A stretch of 25,070 nucleotides of DNA from the NCBI GenBank assembly GCA_965371445.1, contig CBDUYN010000151.1, positions 1 to 25,070 on the forward strand. The letters are read 5' to 3'. This DNA is from DASWIG01 sp965371445. Lineage in GTDB: Bacteria > Acidobacteriota > Thermoanaerobaculia > Multivoradales > J023. The notes beneath the pieces were generated by a model, which was not told the origin of the DNA, made no database searches, and saw only the letters and a program-made list of their open reading frames with translations. Both the position numbers and the translations under genes were made by a program. Shown here piece by piece: positions 16,098-23,010 of this stretch (the stretch's first letter is position 1; every line of letters starts with the position of its first letter).

Positions 16098-16150
16098 GCG
16101 CTCCCAGCGGGCGTCGCCCGCGGGGCGGGCGGGACGCCCGCGCTCCCAGC
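16098..16150. repeat. REP-like hairpin between convergent genes, flanked by direct repeats
   Basis: The outer stem GCGGGCGTC (16107-16115) pairs with GACGCCCGC (16133-16141). The inner stem GCCCGC (16116-16121) pairs with GCGGGC (16125-16130) around a GGG loop, leaving a GG bulge at 16131-16132. Direct copies of GCGCTCCCAGC flank it at 16098-16108 and 16140-16150. It lies between the 3' ends of two convergent genes, so it may be a REP element, a bidirectional terminator, or both. There is no T-tract. Confidence 0.75.
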
Positions 16151-16166
16151 ATTCGTGAGGCGGGCC

Positions 16167-17051
16167 TCAGGAGCTCCACCGCGGACGCGTCGGCACGACG
16201 GCCGCCCCCGGCAACAACTCGCCGCGGGCGACGACGCGCGCGTCGCCTGCGAGCTCCAGCCGGCGGACTTCGCCGCTCTTGAGCTCGCCGTCGACGGTGA
16301 GCTCAAAACCGCCCGCCGTCAACGCCACGGAGGGCAGCTCGAGCTCGCCCGCCACGACGCCCGCCACCGCCGTCGCCACAACCCCCGTTCCGCAGGCGAG
16401 CGTTTCGCCCTCGACGCCACGCTCAAAACAGCGGACTTCGAACCGACGACGCTCCGTGAAGCGGACGAAGTCGACGTTCGCGCCCTGAGGATAGAGGTCC
16501 GGGTGCGAGCGCAGGCGCGGCCCCAGACGCTCGACGGGTGCCCCGCCCAGCCCCGCCGGTGACCCTTCGGGCGACGTCCACGGCAGCACGAAGTGCGGGA
16601 CACCGACGCTGACGTACCAGCCCTCGTGACGCATCCCGTCGACCACAAGGACACGCCGTTGCGGCCGCGTGACGATCGGCGGCAGCTCCAGGCCCACCCG
16701 AACGTCGTCGACGTGGCGGGCGCGCAGCGTCCCGGCGTCGGTTTCCAGCTCCAGGGTGGAGCTCTGCCAGCCGAGGTGGAAGACGAGCTGGGCGGCGCAG
16801 CGGCTGCCGTTCAGGCAGAGCTCGCTGCGGCGCCCGTCGGGCTCGCGGTGGACGATGCGCCCGCCGCGGTCGGTGCGCACGAGCGTCATGAGCCCGTCCG
16901 CGCCGAGGGAGACCCCTCGCCGGCACCAGGTGCGGATCGCCTCGTCCGGCGGCTCCTTGCCCGGCGGCACCAGGACGACGATGAAGTCGTTCCCGGCTCC
17001 CGAGACCTTGAAGAAACCGACGGGATCGGAGATCGGGAGGCGCCCGGTCAT
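16167..17051 (-). CDS. dapF: Diaminopimelate epimerase
   Basis: This 294-residue cytoplasmic enzyme converts LL- to meso-diaminopimelate for lysine and peptidoglycan synthesis. The N-terminus has FFKVSGAGNDFIVV, the DapF opening motif. The two catalytic cysteines are present: in LCLNGSRCA (usually CGNGxRC, so the first Gly is replaced by Leu) and in GETLACGTGVVATA. The ATG at 17051 is preceded by GGGAAG, and the gene begins 10 bp after the TVP38-type gene, in one operon. The length is slightly above the usual 270-280 residues. The Gly-to-Leu change beside the first cysteine is unusual and could alter the active-site loop. Confidence 0.92.
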   Translation of the reverse strand: MTGRLPISDPVGFFKVSGAGNDFIVVLVPPGKEPPDEAIRTWCRRGVSLGADGLMTLVRTDRGGRIVHREPDGRRSELCLNGSRCAAQLVFHLGWQSSTLELETDAGTLRARHVDDVRVGLELPPIVTRPQRRVLVVDGMRHEGWYVSVGVPHFVLPWTSPEGSPAGLGGAPVERLGPRLRSHPDLYPQGANVDFVRFTERRRFEVRCFERGVEGETLACGTGVVATAVAGVVAGELELPSVALTAGGFELTVDGELKSGEVRRLELAGDARVVARGELLPGAAVVPTRPRWSS

Positions 17052-17061
17052 CTTCCCAACC

Positions 17062-17784
17062 TCAGTCGGCCGCTTCCTTCCTCTTCTTGCGGGCGCGAAG
17101 CGCCGCACGGATGGAAGGGAAACCGACGATGACGTTTATGACCACGATGACGACGGCGAGCTCGACGATGGTCGTCCAACGCTCGTCACCTGACGAGCGG
17201 ATGATCTTCGCCCAGAAATAGGTGTAGATGGTCCCCGCCGGGATGATGCCCAGGACCGTCGTCGCCAGGAAGAGTGGAAAGCGGACCCCGGCGAGCGCCA
17301 TCGCGAAGTTGACGAGGGCGTAGGGGATCGGCATGAACCGCGTCTGGACCAGGGGCCAGAAGCCGTGACGGTCGAAGACCGCCTCGGCAAGACGGATCTT
17401 GCCGCGGGTGACGTGGACGACGAAGTCGCGGCCCAGGGAGCGCGCCAGGAGGTAGGACAGCGTCCCGCCGAAAATCATGCCGAGGCAGTTATAAACGGAT
17501 CCGTGAAGGAAGCCGAAGACCGCGCCGCCGGCGATTAAGAGCGGCGTCATCGGCATGCCAAGGGGGGCGAGCACCGTATAGAGCAGCAGCAGGAGGAGAG
17601 GCGCCCACCAGAAGCTGCGCAGCGATTCGAAAAGCGCCTGCATCTTCTCCTCGGTCATGTACTCGGCGAGCGGCGTATACCGCAGGGCGAGGAAACCCCC
17701 TAGCAGGATCGCGGCGAAGATCGCCACCCGCACGAACATGCCGCGCGACGGCGCCTTCTTTTCCTGCTCGCTCGGCTGCGTCAA
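17062..17784 (-). CDS. TVP38/TMEM64 (VTT-domain) inner-membrane protein
   Basis: This 240-residue polytopic membrane protein is of the DedA/TVP38/TMEM64 superfamily, whose members are linked to lipid scrambling or carrier-lipid transport. Visible are an N-terminal helix (FVRVAIFAAILLGGFLAL), the VTT core GGAVFGFLHGSVYNCLGMIF followed by GGTLSYLLARSLGRDF, the motif RFMPIPYALVNFAMALAGV, and a final helix with a basic tail. The start appears to be TTG at 17784, supported by GGAGAAGG just upstream; no better ATG is available. It lies 13 bp after the YggX-like gene. Confidence 0.88.
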   Translation of the reverse strand: MTQPSEQEKKAPSRGMFVRVAIFAAILLGGFLALRYTPLAEYMTEEKMQALFESLRSFWWAPLLLLLLYTVLAPLGMPMTPLLIAGGAVFGFLHGSVYNCLGMIFGGTLSYLLARSLGRDFVVHVTRGKIRLAEAVFDRHGFWPLVQTRFMPIPYALVNFAMALAGVRFPLFLATTVLGIIPAGTIYTYFWAKIIRSSGDERWTTIVELAVVIVVINVIVGFPSIRAALRARKKRKEAAD

Positions 17785-17797
17785 GGCCTTCTCCGCC

Positions 17798-18040
17798 TCA
17801 ACCTTCCTCGTCGAGCTTCAAGAACTCCCGGAGGTGCTTCATGAGGACTTTTCTCGACTCCGGGTCGATGAAATTGAGCCGCAGCTCGTTGATCACCATG
17901 ACTTCCATCTTGAGCCACTCGTCCCAGCATGCCGCGCAGACGTGGTCGCGGATCTCGTCGCCCAACTTTCCGCCGTAGAGCACGTCAGAGCTCGGCGGCG
18001 CCTCGGTGCCACAGCGCTTGCAAAGAACGTCCTGTGCCAT
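17798..18040 (-). CDS. Fe(2+)-trafficking protein family (YggX-like) with two Cys pairs
   Basis: This 80-residue protein aligns by eye with the whole length of YggX, for example VMVINELRLNFIDPESRKVL and the FL end. YggX is involved in iron handling and protection of Fe-S clusters from oxidation. This version also has CKRC near the N-terminus and CAAC in the middle, which could form a zinc or iron knuckle not present in the enterobacterial protein. The ATG at 18040 has a strong GAGGAGG site that overlaps the stop region of the preceding gene. It is part of the five-gene minus-strand operon. Confidence 0.82.
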   Translation of the reverse strand: MAQDVLCKRCGTEAPPSSDVLYGGKLGDEIRDHVCAACWDEWLKMEVMVINELRLNFIDPESRKVLMKHLREFLKLDEEG

Positions 18041-18052
18041 CTTGGGTCCTCC

Positions 18053-18340
18053 TCAAACCTCGCCCGGCAGGACGATCAAGCTCTTCGAGCGCTCCTGGAC
18101 GTCCTTGGGGATCGACACGAGCACCAGCATGTCCGTGCGCCGCTCGGCCGGGCCGCGAAGCGACTTCACCACCTCGTCGGGCACCGCCAGCTTGACGTAG
18201 GCCGAGCGCCGCGCGTTCTGGCGGGCGGAGTCCGTCACGAGGTCCTCGAGAGCGACGACCTCGAGACGCTCGGGATAGTTCTCGACGGCAAAGAGCAGGG
18301 CCTCGTGGGCGGCATGGAGATTCTCGATTTGGGGGTCCAT
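18053..18340 (-). CDS. Small conserved-looking protein of unknown function
   Basis: This 95-residue soluble protein has no signal peptide or cysteines. An N-terminal helix (IENLHAAHEALLFAVENYPE) is followed by a mixed segment and a terminal beta-like strand (TDMLVLVSIPKDV). I do not recognise a family. The codon use is coding-like. The gene starts 1 bp after the stop of the sugar-nucleotide enzyme gene and ends 12 bp before the YggX-like gene, so it is embedded in an operon and is probably real. Confidence 0.72.
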   Translation of the reverse strand: MDPQIENLHAAHEALLFAVENYPERLEVVALEDLVTDSARQNARRSAYVKLAVPDEVVKSLRGPAERRTDMLVLVSIPKDVQERSKSLIVLPGEV

Positions 18341-18341
18341 C

Positions 18342-19295
18342 TCAGGCGGTGACCTCCGCTTCTTTGAGCAGTGATTGGAAGTACTCGACGGTCTTTCCCA
18401 GCCCCTCGTCGAGGGGAACCCTGGGCTCCCAGTCGAGGAGGGTCCGAGCCTTCGTGATGTCGGGCTGTCGGGTCTTGGGATCGTTCAACGGCAGGGGCTC
18501 GTAGACGATCTCGCTCGTGCTGCCGGTCAGCTTCAGGATATGCTCCGCGAACTGGAGGATGGTCATCTCGTGGGGATTGCCAATGTTGGTCGGCGCGGAG
18601 ACGTCGGAGAGGAGCAGGCGGTCGATGCCCTCGACGAGATCGGAGACGAAACAAAAAGAGCGCGTCTGGCCACCGTCGCCGAAGACGGTCAACGGCTCGC
18701 CGGTCAGGGCCTGCTGGATGAAAGCCGGCACCACCCGACCGTCCTTGGGGCGCATGCGCGGACCGTAGGTGTTGAAGATCCGTACGATCCGCGTCTCCAG
18801 GCCGTGGTAGCGGTGGTAGGCCATGACCATGGCCTCGCCGAAGCGCTTGGCCTCGTCGTAGACGCCGCGCGGACCCACGGGATTGACGTTGCCCCAGTAG
18901 GTCTCGGGCTGCGGATGGACCAGCGGATCGCCGTAGACCTCCGAGGTCGAGGCGAGCAGGTAGCGGGCTTTTTTTGCCTTCGCGAGGCCCAGGGTGTTGT
19001 GGGTGCCGAGCGAGCCCACCTTGAGGGTCTGGATCGGCAGCTCCAGGTAGTCGATGGGGCTCGCCGGAGAGGCGAAGTGGAGGACGTAGTCGACGTCACC
19101 TTCGAGCTCGAAGGGGATCGACACGTCGTGCTCGACGATCGAGAAGTCGTCGCGGTCGAGCAGGTGGGCGATGTTTTTCCACCTACCGGTCAGGAAGTTG
19201 TCGACGCACACCACCCGGTGGGAGTCCGCCAGCAGACGGTCGCAGAGGTGGGAGCCGAGGAAGCCGGCTCCTCCGGTCACGACAGCCGTCTTCAT
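18342..19295 (-). CDS. UDP-glucuronate decarboxylase-like NAD-dependent epimerase/dehydratase
   Basis: This 317-residue enzyme is of the short-chain dehydrogenase/extended type. The N-terminus has the NAD-binding motif GGAGFLGSHL. The region HFASPASPIDY, the catalytic ASTSEVYGDPLVHPQ, and YDEAKRFGEA (YxxxK) are characteristic of UDP-glucuronate decarboxylases, which make UDP-xylose. The later segments GPRMRPKDGRVVPAFI and GGQTRSFCFVSDLV also match. The ATG at 19295 is preceded by GGGAG. It is the first gene of the minus-strand operon that also holds dapF. The inferred role is in envelope polysaccharide precursor synthesis. Confidence 0.93.
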   Translation of the reverse strand: MKTAVVTGGAGFLGSHLCDRLLADSHRVVCVDNFLTGRWKNIAHLLDRDDFSIVEHDVSIPFELEGDVDYVLHFASPASPIDYLELPIQTLKVGSLGTHNTLGLAKAKKARYLLASTSEVYGDPLVHPQPETYWGNVNPVGPRGVYDEAKRFGEAMVMAYHRYHGLETRIVRIFNTYGPRMRPKDGRVVPAFIQQALTGEPLTVFGDGGQTRSFCFVSDLVEGIDRLLLSDVSAPTNIGNPHEMTILQFAEHILKLTGSTSEIVYEPLPLNDPKTRQPDITKARTLLDWEPRVPLDEGLGKTVEYFQSLLKEAEVTA

Positions 19296-19397
19296 CGGCG
19301 GCTCCCGGGCAGGGCCAAGGTGCCCATGGACCAACCGCGTGGAACGACACAGGTCTTCATGATGGATGCTTTCAAGTCGTCAGGAGAGTCGATGGGC

Positions 19398-19419
19398 GGA
19401 CACGAGCCGGCTCGTGTCC
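19398..19419. promoter_or_regulatory. 22-bp perfect palindrome in the 219-bp gap upstream of the decarboxylase gene
   Basis: GGACACGAGCC is followed directly by its reverse complement GGCTCGTGTCC. The site lies about 100 bp upstream of the decarboxylase start (19295) and about 95 bp beyond the ABC ATPase stop (19515). It could be a regulator-binding site or an RNA hairpin ending the ABC transcript; no T-tract follows. I see no gene in 19296-19514. Confidence 0.5.
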
Positions 19420-19514
19420 TAGGGAGCTGCGGAACCCGGGCCCAGGCAGGCTCCGGTGGCCGGGTACGGACCCGGCTGGGGGGAAGATACTCGATCCGTC
19501 GCCGAACGGCAAGC

Positions 19515-20321
19515 TCAGAGCTGACCGGGCCCGGCTCCAGGCCCCGCGGCGTCGACGAGCGCCCGAGTGGCCTCGTGGGTCGGCGACGTGAAAAGCTCGC
19601 GCGGCGCGCCGCGCTCCACCACGCGGCCCAGCGCCATCACCACCACCTCGTCGGCCAGGTGCCCCACCAGGCGCAGGTCGTGGGAGATCAGGACGTAGGC
19701 CAGGGCGAAGCGCTCCTGGAGACGCAGGAGGAGATTCGCGACCTGCGCCTGATGGGACAGGTCGAGGCCTGAGAACGCCTCGTCAAGGACGAGCAGACGC
19801 GGCTCGGCGGCGAGAGCCCGGGCGATCGTGAGGCGTTGCTTCTGGCCGCCGGAAAGCTCCGGCGCGCGGCGTTCGCCGAGCTCGGGGCGCAGGCCCACCT
19901 CCGCCATCAGCTCCAGCGCCTGCCGGCGGGCCGCGGCGCGCTCGCGGCCCTGGACGAGGAGCGGCTCGGCGACCGCATCGACCGCCTGAAACCGCGGATT
20001 GAGCGCCGCCGCCGGGTCCTGGTGCACGAGCTGCAGGCGAGGACGAAGCCGCCGCCGCTCCCGCGCCGTCAGGGCGCCAAGGGGACGTCCGGCATAGAAG
20101 ACCTCGCCGGCGCTCGGCGCCTCGTGGAGGGTGAGCAGACGCCCCAGCGTCGACTTGCCGCTTCCCGACCGGCCTACGACCGCTACGCTCGCCCCCCCGG
20201 GGACGGCGAGGTCGACGCCGTCGAGGGCTCGCACCTCGCCCTTCCGGCCCGAGCGCTGGTAGACCTTCGTCAGCCCAACGGCTGAGAGGAGAGGCCGAGC
20301 GGTTGGCGCCTCAGCCGCCAT
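19515..20321 (-). CDS. Oligopeptide/dipeptide-type ABC transporter ATPase (DppF/OppF-like)
   Basis: This 268-residue ATPase has Walker A GRSGSGKST, Q-loop LVHQDP, signature ELSGGQKQR, Walker B LLVLDEAFSGLD and the switch His in LISHD. The order and the family-typical AALNPR segment point to the second ATPase of peptide/nickel transporters. ATG 20321 gives MAAEAPTARP and overlaps the preceding ATPase gene by 11 bp. It lacks the long C-terminal oligo_HPY extension of its partner. The same frame is open further upstream, but that part is antisense-like repeat translation, so it was excluded. No permease gene is adjacent. Confidence 0.9.
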   Translation of the reverse strand: MAAEAPTARPLLSAVGLTKVYQRSGRKGEVRALDGVDLAVPGGASVAVVGRSGSGKSTLGRLLTLHEAPSAGEVFYAGRPLGALTARERRRLRPRLQLVHQDPAAALNPRFQAVDAVAEPLLVQGRERAAARRQALELMAEVGLRPELGERRAPELSGGQKQRLTIARALAAEPRLLVLDEAFSGLDLSHQAQVANLLLRLQERFALAYVLISHDLRLVGHLADEVVVMALGRVVERGAPRELFTSPTHEATRALVDAAGPGAGPGQL

Positions 20322-21351
20322 GGCGGAAGCACTCCACGACGTGTCCTTCGGCGGGTTCGACCGCGACCGGCGGACGCTCGTCGCAGTGCGCGAGGCGCAG
20401 CGCGCAGCGCGGCGCGAAGCGGCAGCCGCCGCCCCGGCGGCCGGCGATCCGGCGGCCGGCGATCCGGCGGCCGGCGATCCGGCGGCCGGCGATCCGGCGG
20501 CGCAGGATCGGTGCGTGCCCCTCGAGGACCGGAAGCTGCCGGCGTTCGCCGTCGGTCCCTTCGCCGAGGGGTGGCGGCATGGAGCGCAGCAGAGCCGCCG
20601 TATAGGGATGAAGCGGCGCCGCAAAGACCGCGTCGCGCGGTCCTTCCTCCATGCGCCGTCCGGCGTAGAGCACCAGCAACCGGTCCGCCGTCTCCCGGAG
20701 CACCTGCGGATCGTGGCTGATCACGATCGACGCCATCCCAAAGCGCCGCCGCAGGTGCTTTAGAAGAGCCAGGATCTCGTGTTGGGTCGTGGCGTCGAGC
20801 GATCCGGTGGGCTCGTCGGCCACCAGCAGGGCGGGCCGGCAGGCCAGGGCCTGGGCGAGGACCGCGCGCTGGCGCTGGCCGCCGCTCAGCTGATGCGGAT
20901 AGGCGTCGGCGAGCTGTGCGTCGAGGCCGACCTCGGCGAGGAGCGTTCGCGCCGCCTCGCGGCGCTCGCGACGTCCCCCTCTGCGGTGAGCACGGAGCAC
21001 TTCGTCGACCTGAGCGCCGATCGAGCGCGTCGGATGGAGGGCCTCGCTCGGTTCCTGGAAGACCAGGCTGATCTCGGCGCCACGCAGCGGCCGCAGGTCA
21101 CGCTCGGCGAGACCCAAAAGCTCGCGTCCACGCCAGCGAATCGAGCCGCCGTCGACCATCCCTGCCGGCGGCAGCAGGCCCAGAAGCGCCAGCGCCAGGG
21201 TCGACTTGCCGCATCCCGACTCGCCGAGGATCCCCAGGGCCTCGCCCTCGCCGAGCCGCAGGCTCACCTCGTCGAGCGCCACGACCGATCCCGGGCCGTC
21301 GCGGTAGCTGACGGCGAGATCGGAAACCTCGAGGAGGACGGTCGGCGGCAT
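20311..21351 (-). CDS. Oligopeptide/dipeptide-type ABC transporter ATPase (DppD/OppD-like) with RRIAG repeat
   Basis: This 346-residue ATPase has Walker A GESGCGKST, Q-loop LVFQEPSEALHP, signature QLSGGQRQR, Walker B LLVADEPTGSLD and switch VISHD. The C-terminal oligopeptide-family extension is present (HPYTAALLRSMPPP, GGGCRFAPRC, ECFRHGG). Between APIL and GGGCRF, four copies of Arg-Arg-Ile-Ala-Gly encoded by a 15-bp tandem repeat are inserted into this extension. It starts at ATG 21351 with a weak upstream site and overlaps the second ATPase gene. With no permease or binding-protein genes beside it, the pair may serve transporter parts encoded elsewhere. Confidence 0.9.
   Translation of the reverse strand: MPPTVLLEVSDLAVSYRDGPGSVVALDEVSLRLGEGEALGILGESGCGKSTLALALLGLLPPAGMVDGGSIRWRGRELLGLAERDLRPLRGAEISLVFQEPSEALHPTRSIGAQVDEVLRAHRRGGRRERREAARTLLAEVGLDAQLADAYPHQLSGGQRQRAVLAQALACRPALLVADEPTGSLDATTQHEILALLKHLRRRFGMASIVISHDPQVLRETADRLLVLYAGRRMEEGPRDAVFAAPLHPYTAALLRSMPPPLGEGTDGERRQLPVLEGHAPILRRRIAGRRIAGRRIAGRRIAGRRGGGCRFAPRCALRLAHCDERPPVAVEPAEGHVVECFRHGG
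20436..20495. repeat. 15-bp in-frame tandem repeat in the ABC ATPase gene
   Basis: Four perfect copies of GGCGGCCGGCGATCC (plus-strand reading) start at 20436, 20451, 20466 and 20481, with a partial fifth. On the minus strand each encodes Arg-Arg-Ile-Ala-Gly. Copy-number change would add or remove five residues without shifting the frame. Confidence 0.95.
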
Positions 21352-21414
21352 CGCCTGAGATTCTATCGCGCGAAGCCTAGAAGGCTCCGGCCGTCCATGG
21401 CCCCGGGGACGTCG

Positions 21415-21654
21415 TCAGGTGAGGCCCTTGTGGCTGCCGTCGCACATCGGAGAGCCCCCGGTGCGCTTGCAAAGACAAAGCGCCAGGCGTTTCGTTTCCT
21501 CCACCTCGAACTTCATCGGGGTGAACTCGCTCCCCTTGTGGGAGCCGTCGCAGTAGGGTTGGTTCGACGAATGTCCGCAGCTGCACCAGAAGTAGGTCCC
21601 GGGCTCGAGCTCGAGGACCATGGGCCTGGTGTCGGCGATCTTGGGTTCCGCCAT
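21415..21654 (-). CDS. Tandem CDGSH iron-sulfur domain protein
   Basis: This 79-residue protein holds two CDGSH motifs: CSCGHSSNQPYCDGSHKG and CLCKRTGGSPMCDGSHKG. Each supplies three Cys and one His for a 2Fe-2S cluster, as in the mitoNEET/Miner2-like family with double domains. There is no signal or membrane anchor, so it is probably cytoplasmic and involved in redox or iron-sulfur handling. The ATG at 21654 has a strong AAGGAGAG site. It is divergent from the methyltransferase gene and has its own likely promoter. Confidence 0.95.
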   Translation of the reverse strand: MAEPKIADTRPMVLELEPGTYFWCSCGHSSNQPYCDGSHKGSEFTPMKFEVEETKRLALCLCKRTGGSPMCDGSHKGLT

Positions 21655-21695
21655 GGGATCTCTCCTTGGTCGTGGCCGATGGACGGGACGCCTCC

Positions 21696-21725
21696 AAGAT
21701 AGCGGCTGGAGATCTCCGAGGTCAA
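21696..21725 (-). promoter_or_regulatory. Candidate sigma-70 promoter for the CDGSH gene
   Basis: On the minus strand TTGACC (21725-21720) and TATCTT (21701-21696) are 18 bp apart, placing a transcription start about 35 nt before the ATG at 21654. The box match is moderate. Confidence 0.4.
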
Positions 21726-21794
21726 GCGCCGCAGGGTTTCGGGTATGTTAGGGTGGTGCATCCGTCGTCTACAAACAGGCATGAGGAGGATCGA

Positions 21795-22964
21795 ATGAGG
21801 CATCCCGGCCAGCCAGCGTATCCGTCTCCCCCGATCGGACCCTCCCCGGGATTCCTCTCTCTCCTGCTGGCGCTCATGACGGCGCTCGCGGCTGCTTCGC
21901 AGACGACTCCCTCCCAGGACGACGTCGACCGCATCCAGCGCGAGTGCCTGCGGGCCTATACGCCGGAGATGCTGGCCGGGCTGACCTCCGGCGCCGAGGC
22001 CGAGATCCCGGCCGAAGTCGAGGCAGTGCCGGAGGAGCAGGAGGAATTCCTGGACCAGGTGCTCATGCTCGAGAAGGGCCGCTTCTACCCTTTCCTTCTA
22101 GAGGACCTGTTGTCGGCCTTCGAGCTCTACCTCAAGCCGGGCGTTCGTTTCCTGGACCTGGGAAGCGGCGACGGTCGTGTCGTCTTCCTGGCCGCCCTCC
22201 TCGGTGCCGACGCCAGCGGTATCGAGTACGACAAACAGATGTTCCAGACGAGCCGCCGGGCGCTACAAGCGCTCGAAGACCTCCTTGAGCGGGACCGGGT
22301 ACACCTCAAACGGGGCGACTTTTTCAAATCCTCGTGGTCAGGGTACGACGTGATCTTCTACTTCGACCTCACGAGTTTTGAGCAGAACCGTCTGCGCAAG
22401 AAAATCGCCGCGGAGCTCGATCCGGGGGCGCGGCTGCTCGTCGGTCATCAGCGCTCCGCCTTCCCGGGCCTTCAGCTCGAGACCACCTTTGAAAGCATCC
22501 ATGTCTACCGCCAGCCCGAAATGAGCGAGCACGACCCCACCTTCAAGGACCGTTGCTACAAGGAGGTCGTCGACCTCCACCGTTTCTTCCAGGATTGGTT
22601 CAACGCGACCCTGGAACCTACCGAGGAGAGCTTCGCGCGTTTCGCCGACGTGCTCGCTCCCGGCTTCACGATGATCGGTCCCGACGCGCAGACGACCCGG
22701 CGCGCGGTGCTTCTCGAGCGCCTGCGCGGCGCGTACGGCCGCTGGCGCGGGCCGGAGAGCGAGGAGCCGGGGACGGGATCGATCCGGATCGAGAACCTCC
22801 GGCTCCAGCTCATCGAAGGACCGCTCGCCCTCGTCGTCTACGACGAGCGCCACGAGGTTCGCGGCGAGGTCCGCGTCCGCAGGTCGACGGCGCTGTTCCG
22901 GCTGGTGCATGGCACGCCCAACGGTGTCGAGTGGTACCACGTCCACGAGACGTGGCTGCCCTAG
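21795..22964 (+). CDS. Exported or anchored SAM-dependent methyltransferase fused to a SnoaL/DUF4440-like domain
   Basis: This 389-residue protein begins with a basic/polar stretch and a hydrophobic segment (GFLSLLLALMTALAAASQ, about residues 21-38) that could be a signal peptide or anchor. Residues of about 75-250 form a class I methyltransferase: motif I is FLDLGSGDGRVVFLAAL, the acidic strand-2 end is GIEYD, and DVIFYFDLTSF lies at the motif IV position. The C-terminal 120 residues (VDLHRFFQDWFNATLEP to GVEWYHVHETWLP) resemble the NTF2-like SnoaL/DUF4440 fold. The ATG at 21795 was chosen for its GAGGAGGA site; longer frames upstream lack support. The substrate is unknown. The fusion and the N-terminal export-like segment are unusual for a methyltransferase. 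Confidence 0.8.
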   Translation: MRHPGQPAYPSPPIGPSPGFLSLLLALMTALAAASQTTPSQDDVDRIQRECLRAYTPEMLAGLTSGAEAEIPAEVEAVPEEQEEFLDQVLMLEKGRFYPFLLEDLLSAFELYLKPGVRFLDLGSGDGRVVFLAALLGADASGIEYDKQMFQTSRRALQALEDLLERDRVHLKRGDFFKSSWSGYDVIFYFDLTSFEQNRLRKKIAAELDPGARLLVGHQRSAFPGLQLETTFESIHVYRQPEMSEHDPTFKDRCYKEVVDLHRFFQDWFNATLEPTEESFARFADVLAPGFTMIGPDAQTTRRAVLLERLRGAYGRWRGPESEEPGTGSIRIENLRLQLIEGPLALVVYDERHEVRGEVRVRRSTALFRLVHGTPNGVEWYHVHETWLP

Positions 22965-22988
22965 GGCGATCACAAGGATCGCCCCTAC
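22964..22988. repeat. REP-like hairpin overlapping the methyltransferase stop codon
   Basis: GGGCGATC (22964-22971) pairs perfectly with GATCGCCC (22977-22984) around the loop ACAAG and is followed by CTAC. The first G belongs to the stop codon TAG. This form (GGGCGAYC-ACAAG-GRTCGCCCCTAC) resembles REP sequences I know from several bacterial genomes. It may also end transcription, although no T-tract is present. Confidence 0.7.
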
Positions 22989-23010
22989 GGTCGACGACGG
23001 TGGGTCGCCC

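Noticed and set aside
18375..19772. Long plus-strand open frame opposite the decarboxylase gene
   Set aside because: It is a shadow of a clear NAD-dependent enzyme; no motifs of its own.
19515..20624. N-terminal extension of the DppF-like ATPase to 20624
   Set aside because: The extension is an out-of-frame reading of the DppD-like gene including its repeat; the ATG at 20321 matches the family start.
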